Assembly (NCBI RefSeq): GCF_018736045.1
Contig: NZ_CP076132.1
Coordinates: 2,279,501-2,343,500, forward strand
Length of the DNA: 64,000 nucleotides
Source of the DNA: Flammeovirga yaeyamensis
GTDB lineage: Bacteria > Bacteroidota > Bacteroidia > Cytophagales > Flammeovirgaceae
Direction: 5' to 3'
Shown here: piece after piece, positions 8,374 through 17,337 of the stretch
How positions within the stretch are numbered: position 1 is the stretch's first letter
Layout of the letters: every line of letters begins with the position of its first letter
Notes under the pieces: model-generated
What the model saw: only the letters and a program-made list of their open reading frames with translations
Database searches by the model: none
Told to the model about the DNA's origin: nothing
Position numbers and translations under genes: made by a program

Positions 8374-9651
8374 ATGAAAAAACTGATTTATCTTTCTTTC
8401 ATCATCGTTTTTTGGGGTTGTACTGCTAACGATCAATCTGAAAAACATATTTACTCCATCGAATTTGCATCAAATGCATTTTATAAAAATGATGACATCT
8501 CTCCATCTATAGAGGAGATGATCAATTGGAATGGAGATAAAGACATAGAACTTTATTTTTATATGGAGAATAAAGGTGATGTTCGACTTTTTTTCAACGG
8601 TAAATCAGAAAAAGAAAATTCACTTAAAGTGATTTTTAATAATAAAGAAGTGACATTGAAATTGGATCCAAAGTTTGGAAGACATGACATAGGTTTATTT
8701 GAAATTAAAGAAAAGGGATATCAAAAAGTAATTATTAAAAATTTGAATAATATTTCGACATCCATCGTAAATGTGGAAGCAGAAATAGATGTATCAAATG
8801 TTATATACGGTGTGCCACCAGAAAATTCACATTTTGGAAAAAGAGGACCATCCACTCATTGGAAATATGTGCTTCCTAATGAAGCAAAGGACAAAGATAT
8901 TAAATGGTATTACAGCGAAATAGAAGTACCGCAAGGGCAAGACGTTATTGGTTCTTATTATATGGCCAATGGTTTTGGTCAGGGCTATTATGGTATACAA
9001 GTAAACAGCGAAAAGGAAAGACGAATTTTATTTTCAGTTTGGAGTCCATTTGAAACAGATAATCCGGACTATGTTCCTGATGGACAAAAAATCAAACTTC
9101 TTGGAAAAGGAAAAGATGTTTATACAGGTAAATTTGGAAATGAAGGATCAGGAGGTCAAAGTTACTTAGTGTATCCTTGGAAGGCAGCTAAGACGTATGG
9201 ATTCTTATTAAAAGGAGAACCAATCGATGAAGATCACACACAATTCTCTGCTTATTTCCATGATCAAGAGAAGGGAGAATGGTTATTTATCGCAAGCTTT
9301 TCTAGGCCTAAAACGCACACTTATTTAACCAACTTTTATTCCTTCCTAGAGAATTTTATTCCAAGTCAAGGGAACAAATCAAGAATAGCATATTATAAAA
9401 ATCAGTGGGTGATGGATAAAGACAATAATTGGTATGAGGTGACAGATGCTGAGTTTTCTGCTGATGCTACTGCGAGACAAAAACATCGATTTGATTATCA
9501 AGGAGGATTAATTGATGGAAAGTTATATTTGAGAAGTTGTGGATTCTTTGATAATACAACGGCTATTGGATTACCATTTAAAAGAGAAAGTATTTTAAAA
9601 ACACCACCTTCATTTAATCCTGATACCATAGAAAATGAAGTAATACAATAA
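8374..9651 (+). CDS. DUF3472 domain lipoprotein
   Basis: A 425-residue predicted lipoprotein (signal 'MKKLIYLSFIIVFWGC', lipidated Cys16). Residues about 25-140 form an N-terminal beta-rich region resembling DUF5077. The rest, from 'STHWKYVLPNEAKDKDIKWYY', resembles DUF3472: 'SYYMANGFGQGYYGIQVNS', 'ILFSVWSPFETDNP' and 'GGQSYLVYPWKAAKTYGFLLKG' are its conserved strands. The family is found in polysaccharide-use loci but its activity is not known to me; a carbohydrate-binding or enzymatic surface role is inference. It follows the ROK gene and is convergent with the second GH109 gene. Confidence 0.75.
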   Translation: MKKLIYLSFIIVFWGCTANDQSEKHIYSIEFASNAFYKNDDISPSIEEMINWNGDKDIELYFYMENKGDVRLFFNGKSEKENSLKVIFNNKEVTLKLDPKFGRHDIGLFEIKEKGYQKVIIKNLNNISTSIVNVEAEIDVSNVIYGVPPENSHFGKRGPSTHWKYVLPNEAKDKDIKWYYSEIEVPQGQDVIGSYYMANGFGQGYYGIQVNSEKERRILFSVWSPFETDNPDYVPDGQKIKLLGKGKDVYTGKFGNEGSGGQSYLVYPWKAAKTYGFLLKGEPIDEDHTQFSAYFHDQEKGEWLFIASFSRPKTHTYLTNFYSFLENFIPSQGNKSRIAYYKNQWVMDKDNNWYEVTDAEFSADATARQKHRFDYQGGLIDGKLYLRSCGFFDNTTAIGLPFKRESILKTPPSFNPDTIENEVIQ

Positions 9652-9658
9652 ATATTTT

Positions 9659-9682
9659 GGCGATGGAAACATCGCCTTTTTA
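9659..9682 (+). terminator. Intrinsic terminator after DUF3472 gene
   Basis: A seven-bp stem GGCGATG/CATCGCC closed by a GAAA tetraloop and followed by a T-run. It lies right after the stop codon and touches the end of the convergent GH109 gene. Confidence 0.85.
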
Positions 9683-10876
9683 TTGACTAAAATCTGGGAA
9701 TTCTAATGTTTTGCTTCCATTTCTAATGGATTCCTCCGATAAAGGTGATATGGCCAACCATGTTAGCATATCGTATAAATCAAATTCAGGTTTTCTTTGT
9801 GCTTTAATGGAAGAAATAAACTCTCTCAAAACAAAGTAATCCATTTGATGACGAGCAGTTTTGGCTGCTTCATATTGGAGGTTTTTCCAATCATCATGAT
9901 CAAACTCATTAAATATTCTATGAGAATTTTTCATCCATTCATCGTTATCACAGTAATCCTCTAGATGAAGATGATTACCATGTTCCTGTATCCAAACTCC
10001 TTTTGTACCTTGAACTCTAAACCCTAGAGAATAAGGTCTTGGCAGGTTAGTATTGTGTGTTAGGAGTATAGTTTCGGCATTTGAGGTGGTTATTGTTGAT
10101 GTAATCACATCTCCCAAAATGTATTGATCTTTAGCATTTGGATGATGCTTTCCTTCATTTTTCTCTACATAAGATTTTAATCCAACTGATTTACTGGCAT
10201 GAGAAACAATAGACGTGAATTTATTGCCTTTATTGATATTCAAAATACTTGATATTGGCCCAATGCCATGAGTAGGGTAAAGATCTCCATTTCTCGTAAT
10301 CGAGTGTTTCGTTCGCCAGCTTGCCTCTCCATTTACGCCTCTTCCGAAATTCATTTCTTTGTCGAATTTTATTGGACGCAAATCGTGTTCATAACCGCCT
10401 CTACAATGTACTAACTCTCCAAACACTCCTTTATCCACCATGTTTTTTACAGCCATCACATCTCTATGGTAACAGGTATTTTCCAGGAGCATACATTCAG
10501 CACCACTTTTTTCTTTAATTTCTTTGAGTCGATACAATTGCTCTAAACAAGTGGCACTTGCTGCTTCAATACCTACATAAATTGGAAAAGATAAAGCATA
10601 GGAACTGATGTCAAAAAAATAATCCCAAGGGACTGAAATAATCACAGCATCTAAAGAATGATGATTCAATAAATCTTTGTAGCCATCTTCATTAGAATAA
10701 AATTTAGGGTGTTCTTTTCGATATTTATCAAATAAAAGCTTTCCGTCTGATATTGAAGCATTGTTAGGTTCTGCAATACCAATTATTCTCACATCATTTC
10801 TTTGTAAACAGTTTTCTAGATGAATAATTCCACGATAGCCAATCCCTATAAGTCCTATGTTAAGTAAGTCGTTCAT
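9680..10876 (-). CDS. Second GH109-like protein, leaderless (cytoplasmic)
   Basis: A 398-residue Gfo/Idh/MocA protein clearly paralogous to the Tat-exported GH109 at 2023. Shared segments include 'CYHRDVMAV', 'HDLRP(H)VKF', 'NGDLYPTHGIGP' (Tyr200, His203), 'TNLPRPYSLGFR' and 'MDYFVLREF'. The Rossmann loop GIGYRG is at residues 11-16. Unlike the paralogue it starts directly at the Rossmann domain with no signal, so it should work in the cytoplasm, perhaps on an imported oligosaccharide or glycoside. Alternatively it is an oxidoreductase with the same fold. It is convergent with the DUF3472 gene and closes the locus. Confidence 0.8.
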   Translation of the reverse strand: MNDLLNIGLIGIGYRGIIHLENCLQRNDVRIIGIAEPNNASISDGKLLFDKYRKEHPKFYSNEDGYKDLLNHHSLDAVIISVPWDYFFDISSYALSFPIYVGIEAASATCLEQLYRLKEIKEKSGAECMLLENTCYHRDVMAVKNMVDKGVFGELVHCRGGYEHDLRPIKFDKEMNFGRGVNGEASWRTKHSITRNGDLYPTHGIGPISSILNINKGNKFTSIVSHASKSVGLKSYVEKNEGKHHPNAKDQYILGDVITSTITTSNAETILLTHNTNLPRPYSLGFRVQGTKGVWIQEHGNHLHLEDYCDNDEWMKNSHRIFNEFDHDDWKNLQYEAAKTARHQMDYFVLREFISSIKAQRKPEFDLYDMLTWLAISPLSEESIRNGSKTLEFPDFSQ

Positions 10877-10886
10877 TTCTCATTAT

Positions 10887-10920
10887 TAATTCTTTCCAAA
10901 GATAAAATCTTAAAGAATTA
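10887..10920. repeat. Nested inverted repeat upstream of second GH109 gene
   Basis: TAATTCTTT and AAAGAATTA form perfect nine-base arms. A shorter AAGAT/ATCTT pair is nested between them. The dyad begins about ten bases before the start codon of the minus-strand GH109 gene, a position suitable for an operator or a leader hairpin. Confidence 0.4.
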
Positions 10921-11048
10921 TATATTCTCTTGTTTAGGAATCTTGTATTTTTTTAACCAAAAATCTATTAGGCAAAGTCTAAAAGAATTATCAACTAAAG
11001 TCACAAAGACTCGGCAGAGATTCAGTACATACAGGAAGAAGAATGTAA

Positions 11049-12341
11049 CTATTTATAATAAATATCAAACTGTGCTCCTTCATGTAAGGAATGCAGTTTA
11101 AAGTCCCATTTGTGTTTCACTAAGACTTCTCTACAAATCATTAAACCAATTCCCTGACCTGTAGGCTTACTACTATAAAACGGAGTAAACAATTTTTGCT
11201 CAACTTCTTCAGGGATTTTTGGTCCTGAATTCCAGATACTCAATACGTTTCCTTCAGTAGAAATTTTTATCACACGTTCATTCTCCGATTCCAATAAAGC
11301 CTCTTTAGCGTTCTTAAGGATGTTGATAAACAACTGCTCAATGAGTGTTTCATCACCTTTCACGACAATAGAGTTGTTGACTTCATTTACAATATAGATG
11401 TCATCAGCTTCAAAAGTAGAGGCGTAGATTCTGATGATATCATCAATACTACTTTTTAAATCGATTTCTTTTAGAACCGGTTCAGGGACTTTCACAACAG
11501 AAGCAAAATTCTTCATGAATGTCGCCATATTATCGTTTCTGTTTTTTACTACCTCCAAAGCTTCATCATAATCATCTTTTAAGTCCTCGTCTGCTAATGG
11601 AAAATATTTTAAAGAATCGATATAAGAATTGATGGCACCCACAGAGTTATTAACTTCATGGCTCATCATTCGAATCACTTTACTATACGCTTGTTTTTCC
11701 GTTTTCAAGTCGTCTAAATAAGAGTCTTGAAGGATAATGAATTGCTGAGGAAAACCTTGGAAAATAAAGGAAGATTTAAAACATCTATACTTTCTGCCTC
11801 CACTTAATTGTATTTCTGAAGGATAGTTTAATGGAATTTTAGCAAGTTTATCCAATAAAAGAATATTGGTTTCTTCAAGACCTAACAATTGTATTTTATC
11901 AAAATCTATTTCTAAATATTGAAGTGCCGATGGATTAGCTTGAATAATTTTTTCGTCGTGATCTAAAATGATAATGCCTTGAGGTGTGGCTTTTATCAGC
12001 TGATCCAGAAAGTAGCTTTGCTCTCTTTGTGATAACCGTTCTTTATGAATTCTATCGATAATCTGATTAAAGACTTCAACCAATTGATTGACCACGGGGT
12101 GAGGAGTAGGGAGTAATCTACTTTGGAAATCATTGTTTTTTAATAATCGCAAAGCATTGTTCAACTCCTTCAGCGGCTTATTGATAAACAACCAAAGGCG
12201 AAGAATCCAAATAGATAATGCAACAGAAACCACCTCGGCAAGTAAAAACAAGTGAGGGTGTGTTTCGCGAATAGGAAAAGTGATTCCAATAAGTGTTCCT
12301 ACTGTAAAAAGAGCCAGTAAACTATATTCAATTTTGAGCAT
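11049..12341 (-). CDS. NtrY-like membrane sensor histidine kinase
   Basis: A 430-residue kinase. Two N-terminal membrane helices (about residues 6-23 and 30-52) are followed by a HAMP-like segment, a PAS domain (about 100-200, 'IILDHDEKIIQANPSALQYLE'), the H-box 'MMSHEVNNSVGAI' with phosphoacceptor His228, and an HATPase_c domain with N-box 'LFINILKNAKEAL' and G2 box 'GQGIGLMICREVL'. Its start overlaps the end of the upstream response regulator gene by 14 bases, so the two are translationally coupled and are cognate partners. The short periplasmic part suggests sensing at or in the membrane. Its neighbours indicate that it controls the adjacent efflux system. Confidence 0.9.
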   Translation of the reverse strand: MLKIEYSLLALFTVGTLIGITFPIRETHPHLFLLAEVVSVALSIWILRLWLFINKPLKELNNALRLLKNNDFQSRLLPTPHPVVNQLVEVFNQIIDRIHKERLSQREQSYFLDQLIKATPQGIIILDHDEKIIQANPSALQYLEIDFDKIQLLGLEETNILLLDKLAKIPLNYPSEIQLSGGRKYRCFKSSFIFQGFPQQFIILQDSYLDDLKTEKQAYSKVIRMMSHEVNNSVGAINSYIDSLKYFPLADEDLKDDYDEALEVVKNRNDNMATFMKNFASVVKVPEPVLKEIDLKSSIDDIIRIYASTFEADDIYIVNEVNNSIVVKGDETLIEQLFINILKNAKEALLESENERVIKISTEGNVLSIWNSGPKIPEEVEQKLFTPFYSSKPTGQGIGLMICREVLVKHKWDFKLHSLHEGAQFDIYYK

Positions 12342-13731
12342 CCGTTATCCCGTATTTTTCAATTTTTCTGTAAAGTGCATTTCTAGAAATCCCTAATTGC
12401 TTAGCAGCAGGTGCAATCTTATAACGATTTTCTTTTAAGGCATTTTTGATCATAATGATTTCCATTTCCTCTAAAGTCATGCCTTCAGGAACGATTTCTT
12501 CTTTGATTTCATCGTTTTGGAATGCATTGATGTTGGTAGGGTTATTTTCAAAATCACTAATCTGAAGTTGATCATTGATGCTCATCAAAACAGTACTTTC
12601 CACCCAGTTTTTCAACTCTCTGATATTTCCCTTAAGTGGTTGTTTTTGAAGCCATTTTAAGGCTTCATCCGTAATCACTTTATTTTGAATTCCATAAGTG
12701 CTACAAATATTCTCTAAGAAATGATTCGCTAACAAAGGAATATCACTTTTTCTTTCTCTTAGAGATGGAAGATATACCGTAATAAGGTTGATTCTAAAGA
12801 ATAAGTCCTCTCTAAATTTCCCTTCTTTTACTAATTCCGGTAATACTTTATTCGTTGCAGAGACTACTCTAAAGTTTGAAGAAACCGTTTTTGATGATCC
12901 CAAAGGTTCATACTTACGTTCTTGCAATACTCGAAGTAATTTTACTTGGGAGGCAAGGTCTAATTCACCCATTTCATCCAAGAAAATACTACCCTCGTTG
13001 GCAATGCTAAAACGACCTTCACGATCGGAATGTGCGCCAGTAAAAGCACCTTTTTTATGACCAAACATTTCCGATTCGAATAGGGAAGAGGAAATACCAC
13101 CAAGGTTTACTTTGACGAATTCTTTATCTTTTCGGCTACTATTTTTATGTATTGCTTCGGCAATTAATTCTTTACCGGTACCACTTTCTCCCATAATTAA
13201 AATAGGAGCATCAGTTTTAGCCACTCGTCCAACTGTTTGTAAGACTTGTAATAGTTTGGGATCTTGACCTACAATAGAAGCGATATCAAATTCTTTTTCG
13301 AGTTGCTTACGTGTGGCCGATTTTTCTATTTTCTGAGGGATGTGCTTATTTTTCTCTACTTCAATAGCTCCCTGTATACACTTCAATAAATGATCATTCT
13401 CCCAAGGTTTATTGATGAAGTCAGAAGCACCTAATTTCATACCTTCAATAGCCAATTGCATCGAACCCCAACCAGTAAACAATACTACAGGCAGATTGGG
13501 TTGCACCTTTTTGATTTGTTTTAAAGCTTCTAATCCTTCCTCACCGGTGGTTTCCACTTTAAAGTTCATATCCAAAAGAACACAAGCAAAATCAAATTCT
13601 TTGAGTAATGCCAAACCATCCTTTGGATGTGGGGCTAATAATGGTTTAAAACCCTGAAGTTTAAGAAATAGACCGATGGATTTACGAACGGCGTCGTCAT
13701 CATCGATGATTAGTATATGGGAGTTTGTCAT
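12328..13731 (-). CDS. NtrC-family sigma54-dependent response regulator
   Basis: A receiver domain with acidic cluster 'IIDDDDAV' and phosphoacceptor Asp54 ('LLDMNF') is joined to an AAA+ sigma54-activation domain with Walker A 'GESGTGKE' and an intact GAFTGA loop, then a C-terminal Fis-type HTH ('KQLGISRNALYRKIEKYGI'). I place the start at the ATG at 13731 (MTNSHILIIDD), because an upstream in-frame extension of 17 residues has no domain content. With an intact GAFTGA motif it should activate sigma54 promoters when phosphorylated by the coupled kinase. Palindromes at 17312 and 20180 are candidate enhancer sites. Confidence 0.92.
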   Translation of the reverse strand: MTNSHILIIDDDDAVRKSIGLFLKLQGFKPLLAPHPKDGLALLKEFDFACVLLDMNFKVETTGEEGLEALKQIKKVQPNLPVVLFTGWGSMQLAIEGMKLGASDFINKPWENDHLLKCIQGAIEVEKNKHIPQKIEKSATRKQLEKEFDIASIVGQDPKLLQVLQTVGRVAKTDAPILIMGESGTGKELIAEAIHKNSSRKDKEFVKVNLGGISSSLFESEMFGHKKGAFTGAHSDREGRFSIANEGSIFLDEMGELDLASQVKLLRVLQERKYEPLGSSKTVSSNFRVVSATNKVLPELVKEGKFREDLFFRINLITVYLPSLRERKSDIPLLANHFLENICSTYGIQNKVITDEALKWLQKQPLKGNIRELKNWVESTVLMSINDQLQISDFENNPTNINAFQNDEIKEEIVPEGMTLEEMEIIMIKNALKENRYKIAPAAKQLGISRNALYRKIEKYGITDAQN

Positions 13732-13993
13732 AATTAAAATTGTAAACCGATAAAGATACATCAGATGATGATTTAATGCCACAAATGATCTCTGATTTAT
13801 CGTTTTTTATCAGCAACTTTTCTGCAATTTTTAAGGCTAAACATTCTTCTGCTGATGATTTATTATGAAATATAATTTTATGACAAAGTATGGATGGAAA
13901 CTTTCCACCCACACTATATTGTCTATTTACCTATTATGATTGAAGATCTTACAAAACTTGTATCTTAGTTCTGTTGAGAATTCTTCTAATATT
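13732..13993. promoter_or_regulatory. Gap between permease and response regulator genes
   Basis: This gap must hold the promoter of the two-component operon. It contains a perfect dyad, TGGAAA-C-TTTCCA, at 13895-13907 about 165 bases before the regulator start. There is no T-run, so it is not a clear terminator. The dyad is not the same motif as the two palindromes upstream of the efflux operons. Confidence 0.35.
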
Positions 13994-15184
13994 TTAAAGC
14001 TCATGCAACGCTTCATTAGGCGTTACTTTAGTGGCTAACTTACTTGGGTAGTAACCACAGATTAAAATGATGATAAACACAAAACCAAAAGCGATTAAAG
14101 CACCCATTGTATATTCCATTGTGGTATAATTAAACACTCCTAGTAGAGGGAATTGCATAGCGAAAATACCGCCTATTACTACTCCAATGATGAATAACAA
14201 TACTACTTCTAAAAGCATTTGTTGGAAGATTTCACCAGAAGAAGCACCCATTGCTCTTCGTACGCCTATTTCACTTTTTCTTCTACTGATATTGTACCAC
14301 AGTACACCATAAAGACCTAGTGCAATATTTAATACAAGGAACAAAGCAACAAATGATATTAGGAAAATAGGAAGGATTTCCCATTTGTTGTATGAATCTT
14401 GAAGACTATCAAAATAGTCTGTACTCACCACTAATTTTGGATTCAGTTTTTCTATTGAACTAACTATACTAGCTTCCAATTTTCTTGGGTCATTTTTAGT
14501 TTTCACAAAAAGGCGACCTTGATGTGTATCTTTAAGCCAATCTAAATAATCAGCTGATCGTATAACTATATCTTCTTGTTCACTATAATCACTTTGCTTG
14601 TTGTAGTAACTAACAACACCAGTAATCTTGTATGGTGTGCCTTCACTTTCAAACATTTCATTCTCATCTAAGAAAGGCAATAGTTTTTGGTAAAACTGAT
14701 TATTCACGACAATAGGGCTGTATCCTAATTGTGCATCTTCAAACGTGAATCCTCTTCCTTTGATAAAATCCATTTCCATTAGATCAAATGCAGAAGGGCG
14801 AAAGCGTTGTTCAGTTGGATCAAAACGAACACCTTCTCCAACGACCAACCTAGTAGTATTTCTACTTCCAGAGTAAGGATGGGAATAATCTATTTCTGAA
14901 ACACCAATCACATCATTTTCTTGCTTAATAGTTTGGAAAATGGCATTGTACAATTCGTCTTGTTTTTCTTTTGTTTTATCCTCTTTGTCCACATTATCTT
15001 GATCAAGATTCAAAATCAGAATGTTTTCTGTATTAAATCCGATAGGATGTGATGCGTTTTTGTACTTATTAATAAGTAGAGTAAATAACAAAAATAGAAT
15101 TAAAAAAGAGAAGGCAATCTCTATGACCATCAAAGAATTTTTTCTTTTACGAGTCCACAAAATATATATTAAATGCTTTATCAT
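13994..15184 (-). CDS. MacB/FtsX-type ABC transporter permease (second)
   Basis: A 396-residue permease with the MacB plan: one N-terminal membrane helix (about 18-42), a large periplasmic domain (about 45-270, MacB_PCD-like), then three membrane helices in an FtsX domain. 'SRRKSEIGVRRAMGASSGEIFQQML' is the typical cytoplasmic coupling loop. The gene overlaps the preceding permease gene by four bases. The two permeases and the ATPase form one type VII ABC exporter or mechanotransmitter working with an outer-membrane channel. Confidence 0.88.
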   Translation of the reverse strand: MIKHLIYILWTRKRKNSLMVIEIAFSFLILFLLFTLLINKYKNASHPIGFNTENILILNLDQDNVDKEDKTKEKQDELYNAIFQTIKQENDVIGVSEIDYSHPYSGSRNTTRLVVGEGVRFDPTEQRFRPSAFDLMEMDFIKGRGFTFEDAQLGYSPIVVNNQFYQKLLPFLDENEMFESEGTPYKITGVVSYYNKQSDYSEQEDIVIRSADYLDWLKDTHQGRLFVKTKNDPRKLEASIVSSIEKLNPKLVVSTDYFDSLQDSYNKWEILPIFLISFVALFLVLNIALGLYGVLWYNISRRKSEIGVRRAMGASSGEIFQQMLLEVVLLFIIGVVIGGIFAMQFPLLGVFNYTTMEYTMGALIAFGFVFIIILICGYYPSKLATKVTPNEALHEL

Positions 15185-16419
15185 TGCTTGTCTGATTTTA
15201 GGGAGTTGATAATACCAAAATTGGAAACTTTTAGTGCTGGATAGAAACCTGATAATACACTAAAGAATAATGTACAACCAAAGCCGAATACAAGTAATCC
15301 ATAATTGATTTCTAATCGCTCATCTGCACCCATCCAGCTGTAAGTATTAAATAAGAATGTTGCGATGTAAGCCAGGATTATTCCGATTACTCCACCAATA
15401 AGCGTAGTGAAAACGTTCTCAATTAATAACTGTCGTAATAAGTCGAAAGAGGAGGCACCAAAGGCTTTTCTTATGCCCATTTCTGCAGTTCTCTCTGTAA
15501 TTCTAGTAATGTTTAAGTTGATTAAACTTAAAGCTGGAATTGCCATACAGATCAATACAATTGAATAAAGGTAGACATAGTACATGTTTTCATCTCCCAT
15601 ATCAAAAAGGAAATCAAACATCCAACCTTTCTCTGATAGAAAATCAGCTTCAACACTCATCTCATTTTTTGATGAATCGATGGGTAAACTCTTTACAATT
15701 TGCTGAAATTCTTTCTGTCCTTGTAGCAAATGATCTTTGTCTTTGAACTTCATAAAGAAAATACAACTTCCAAGATATTGATGCCAATTAGGATTAGGTT
15801 TTCTATAAATATCAAAAGGTGTATAGATATCTGCAAAAGCTTGTCTTCTTAGTTTATTTTCTTTTTCAACAACACCTACTATTTCATAGAACTGAGAGTT
15901 TGTTTTGATTTTTTTTCCAATCGGATCTTCTTTCCCAAATAAATCAGCAGCAAGCTCATCTGTGATAATGGCAATTTGTCTTTTTTGTTCAATATCATCT
16001 AATGAAAAACTTCTGCCTTTTAGGAATTGTAGAGGGAAAATTTCAGTAAAATTCTGATCAATATCTAAACGTGTGATTTTTTTACCCAGTTCATTATAGT
16101 ACACATTACTGAAATAGTGATTTAAAGTAACTGTAGAAACTTCAAAAGATTTCATTTTAGAGAAATACTCTTTGTATGATTGGTAATGCCAATGACCACT
16201 AGAATAACCTTCTCCTTCCACACGGTTAACTCTTACGTTTGCACCACTAAGGACTAAATCCATATTTTTGTAAATACCATTGCTGCCAAAAGACGTATCT
16301 AAGATAGAACCGATGAACATCACCACCATAATGGTCATACTGATGCCAAAGAGAATAATGAAAGAGAAGAACGGATTCTTTTGTAAAGAATGCCAAGCGA
16401 GTTTAATGTAGGTAATCAT
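15181..16419 (-). CDS. MacB/FtsX-type ABC transporter permease (first)
   Basis: A 412-residue paralogue of the next permease with the same layout: helix at about 18-42, periplasmic domain, and three C-terminal helices with the coupling motif 'RTAEMGIRKAFGASSFDLLRQLL'. It lies two bases from the ATPase gene and overlaps the second permease gene, so the three are one transcript. In Bacteroidota such paired permeases often replace the single fused MacB. Substrate unknown; antibiotics, peptides or lipids are all known for the family. Confidence 0.88.
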   Translation of the reverse strand: MITYIKLAWHSLQKNPFFSFIILFGISMTIMVVMFIGSILDTSFGSNGIYKNMDLVLSGANVRVNRVEGEGYSSGHWHYQSYKEYFSKMKSFEVSTVTLNHYFSNVYYNELGKKITRLDIDQNFTEIFPLQFLKGRSFSLDDIEQKRQIAIITDELAADLFGKEDPIGKKIKTNSQFYEIVGVVEKENKLRRQAFADIYTPFDIYRKPNPNWHQYLGSCIFFMKFKDKDHLLQGQKEFQQIVKSLPIDSSKNEMSVEADFLSEKGWMFDFLFDMGDENMYYVYLYSIVLICMAIPALSLINLNITRITERTAEMGIRKAFGASSFDLLRQLLIENVFTTLIGGVIGIILAYIATFLFNTYSWMGADERLEINYGLLVFGFGCTLFFSVLSGFYPALKVSNFGIINSLKSDKQ

Positions 16420-16421
16420 AA

Positions 16422-17114
16422 TTATACAGTTTCGAAGTTAGCTTGAGTTTGAATAGATACTTGTCGACCATCAAAGATTCTGATAATACGATCGGTCATT
16501 TTCGCTTGTTGTTCATCGTGAGTTACCATCACAATTGTAGCACCTTCTTTATTTAGTTTCATCAACATTTGCATCACCTCTTCACCCATTACTGAGTCTA
16601 AGTTACCTGTTGGTTCATCGGCAAAGATGATCGAAGGATTTCCAACAATGGCTCTAGCAATCGCTACTCTCTGACGCTGACCACCAGAAAGCTGAGAAGG
16701 TTTATGGTCCATTCTATGTGATAAACCTACTTTTTCAAGTGCCTCTTCTACGCGTAGTTTTGTTTCTTTAGAAGAGATCTTTCTGTATAATAACGGCATG
16801 GCCACGTTTTCTCTAACACTTAAATCGTTGATCAAATGAAACGATTGGAATACAAAGCCTAAATGTTCGTTTCTGAATTTAGCTAGCTTTCTATCAGATA
16901 AGCTTAATGGATTATTGCCATCAATAGTAATAGATCCATCAGAAGGTAAGTCTAAAAGACCCATGATACTTAATAAAGTGGATTTACCACATCCCGAAGG
17001 TCCCATAATTGAAATGAACTCTCCTTTCTTGATGTTTAACGATACATCCTCTAACGCCCAAGTCTCTACGGCGTCTGTCTTAAATACTTTACTGATGTTT
17101 TTTAACTCGATCAT
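16422..17114 (-). CDS. ABC transporter ATPase of the LolD/MacB class
   Basis: A 230-residue ATP-binding protein. Walker A GPSGCGKST, Q-loop 'FVFQSFHLI', ABC signature LSGGQRQRVAIARA, Walker B 'IIFADEPTGNLD' and the switch 'MVTHD' are all present and intact. The length is that of a stand-alone LolD-type subunit. It is first in the operon with two FtsX-type permeases and powers that exporter. Confidence 0.93.
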   Translation of the reverse strand: MIELKNISKVFKTDAVETWALEDVSLNIKKGEFISIMGPSGCGKSTLLSIMGLLDLPSDGSITIDGNNPLSLSDRKLAKFRNEHLGFVFQSFHLINDLSVRENVAMPLLYRKISSKETKLRVEEALEKVGLSHRMDHKPSQLSGGQRQRVAIARAIVGNPSIIFADEPTGNLDSVMGEEVMQMLMKLNKEGATIVMVTHDEQQAKMTDRIIRIFDGRQVSIQTQANFETV

Positions 17115-17337
17115 AATGATAATTTTTAATGTTTTTATTTGACACTAGTAGGGTAGCCTACTACCATTTTGTTTTAGCTTTTTAGTGATTTAAATTTCAC
17201 TATTATATATGAAAAAAGTGTTCAAAAGTTTGTAACTAACTGATAATGAATTTATTGATTTGTATTTATTTCAAATTATTCTATTTTAAAATGATTCAGT
17301 CAGTGGCAAAGTGTTCCGTTTTGGAGCAGTTTACTTT
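17115..17337. promoter_or_regulatory. Control region of the ABC permease operon
   Basis: The 223-base gap upstream of the ATPase contains two dyads. One, TAGTAGG-gtag-CCTACTA at about 17147-17164, is a strong hairpin close to the start codon and would lie in the leader or core promoter. The other is the 17-bp palindrome described separately at 17312. I could not find an exact -24/-12 (GG-N10-GC) sigma54 promoter on the minus strand. Confidence 0.5.
17312..17328. promoter_or_regulatory. NtrC-type enhancer-like palindrome upstream of the ABC operon
   Basis: TGTTCC-GTTTT-GGAGCA: six-base arms with one mismatch and a five-base spacer. It lies within CAAAG...GCAGTTT flanks that are repeated at the second site near 20180. 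Spacing and sequence resemble the NtrC consensus TGCACC-N5-GGTGCA. It sits about 200 bases before the ATPase start, a usual enhancer distance. Confidence 0.55.

Noticed and set aside
12788-13657. Plus-strand frames opposite the sigma54 response regulator
   Set aside because: They are antisense to conserved AAA+ and receiver domains and lack any domain of their own.
13700-13912. 70-residue minus-strand frame across the start of the response regulator
   Set aside because: Overlaps the regulator start in another frame, AT-driven composition, no family resemblance.
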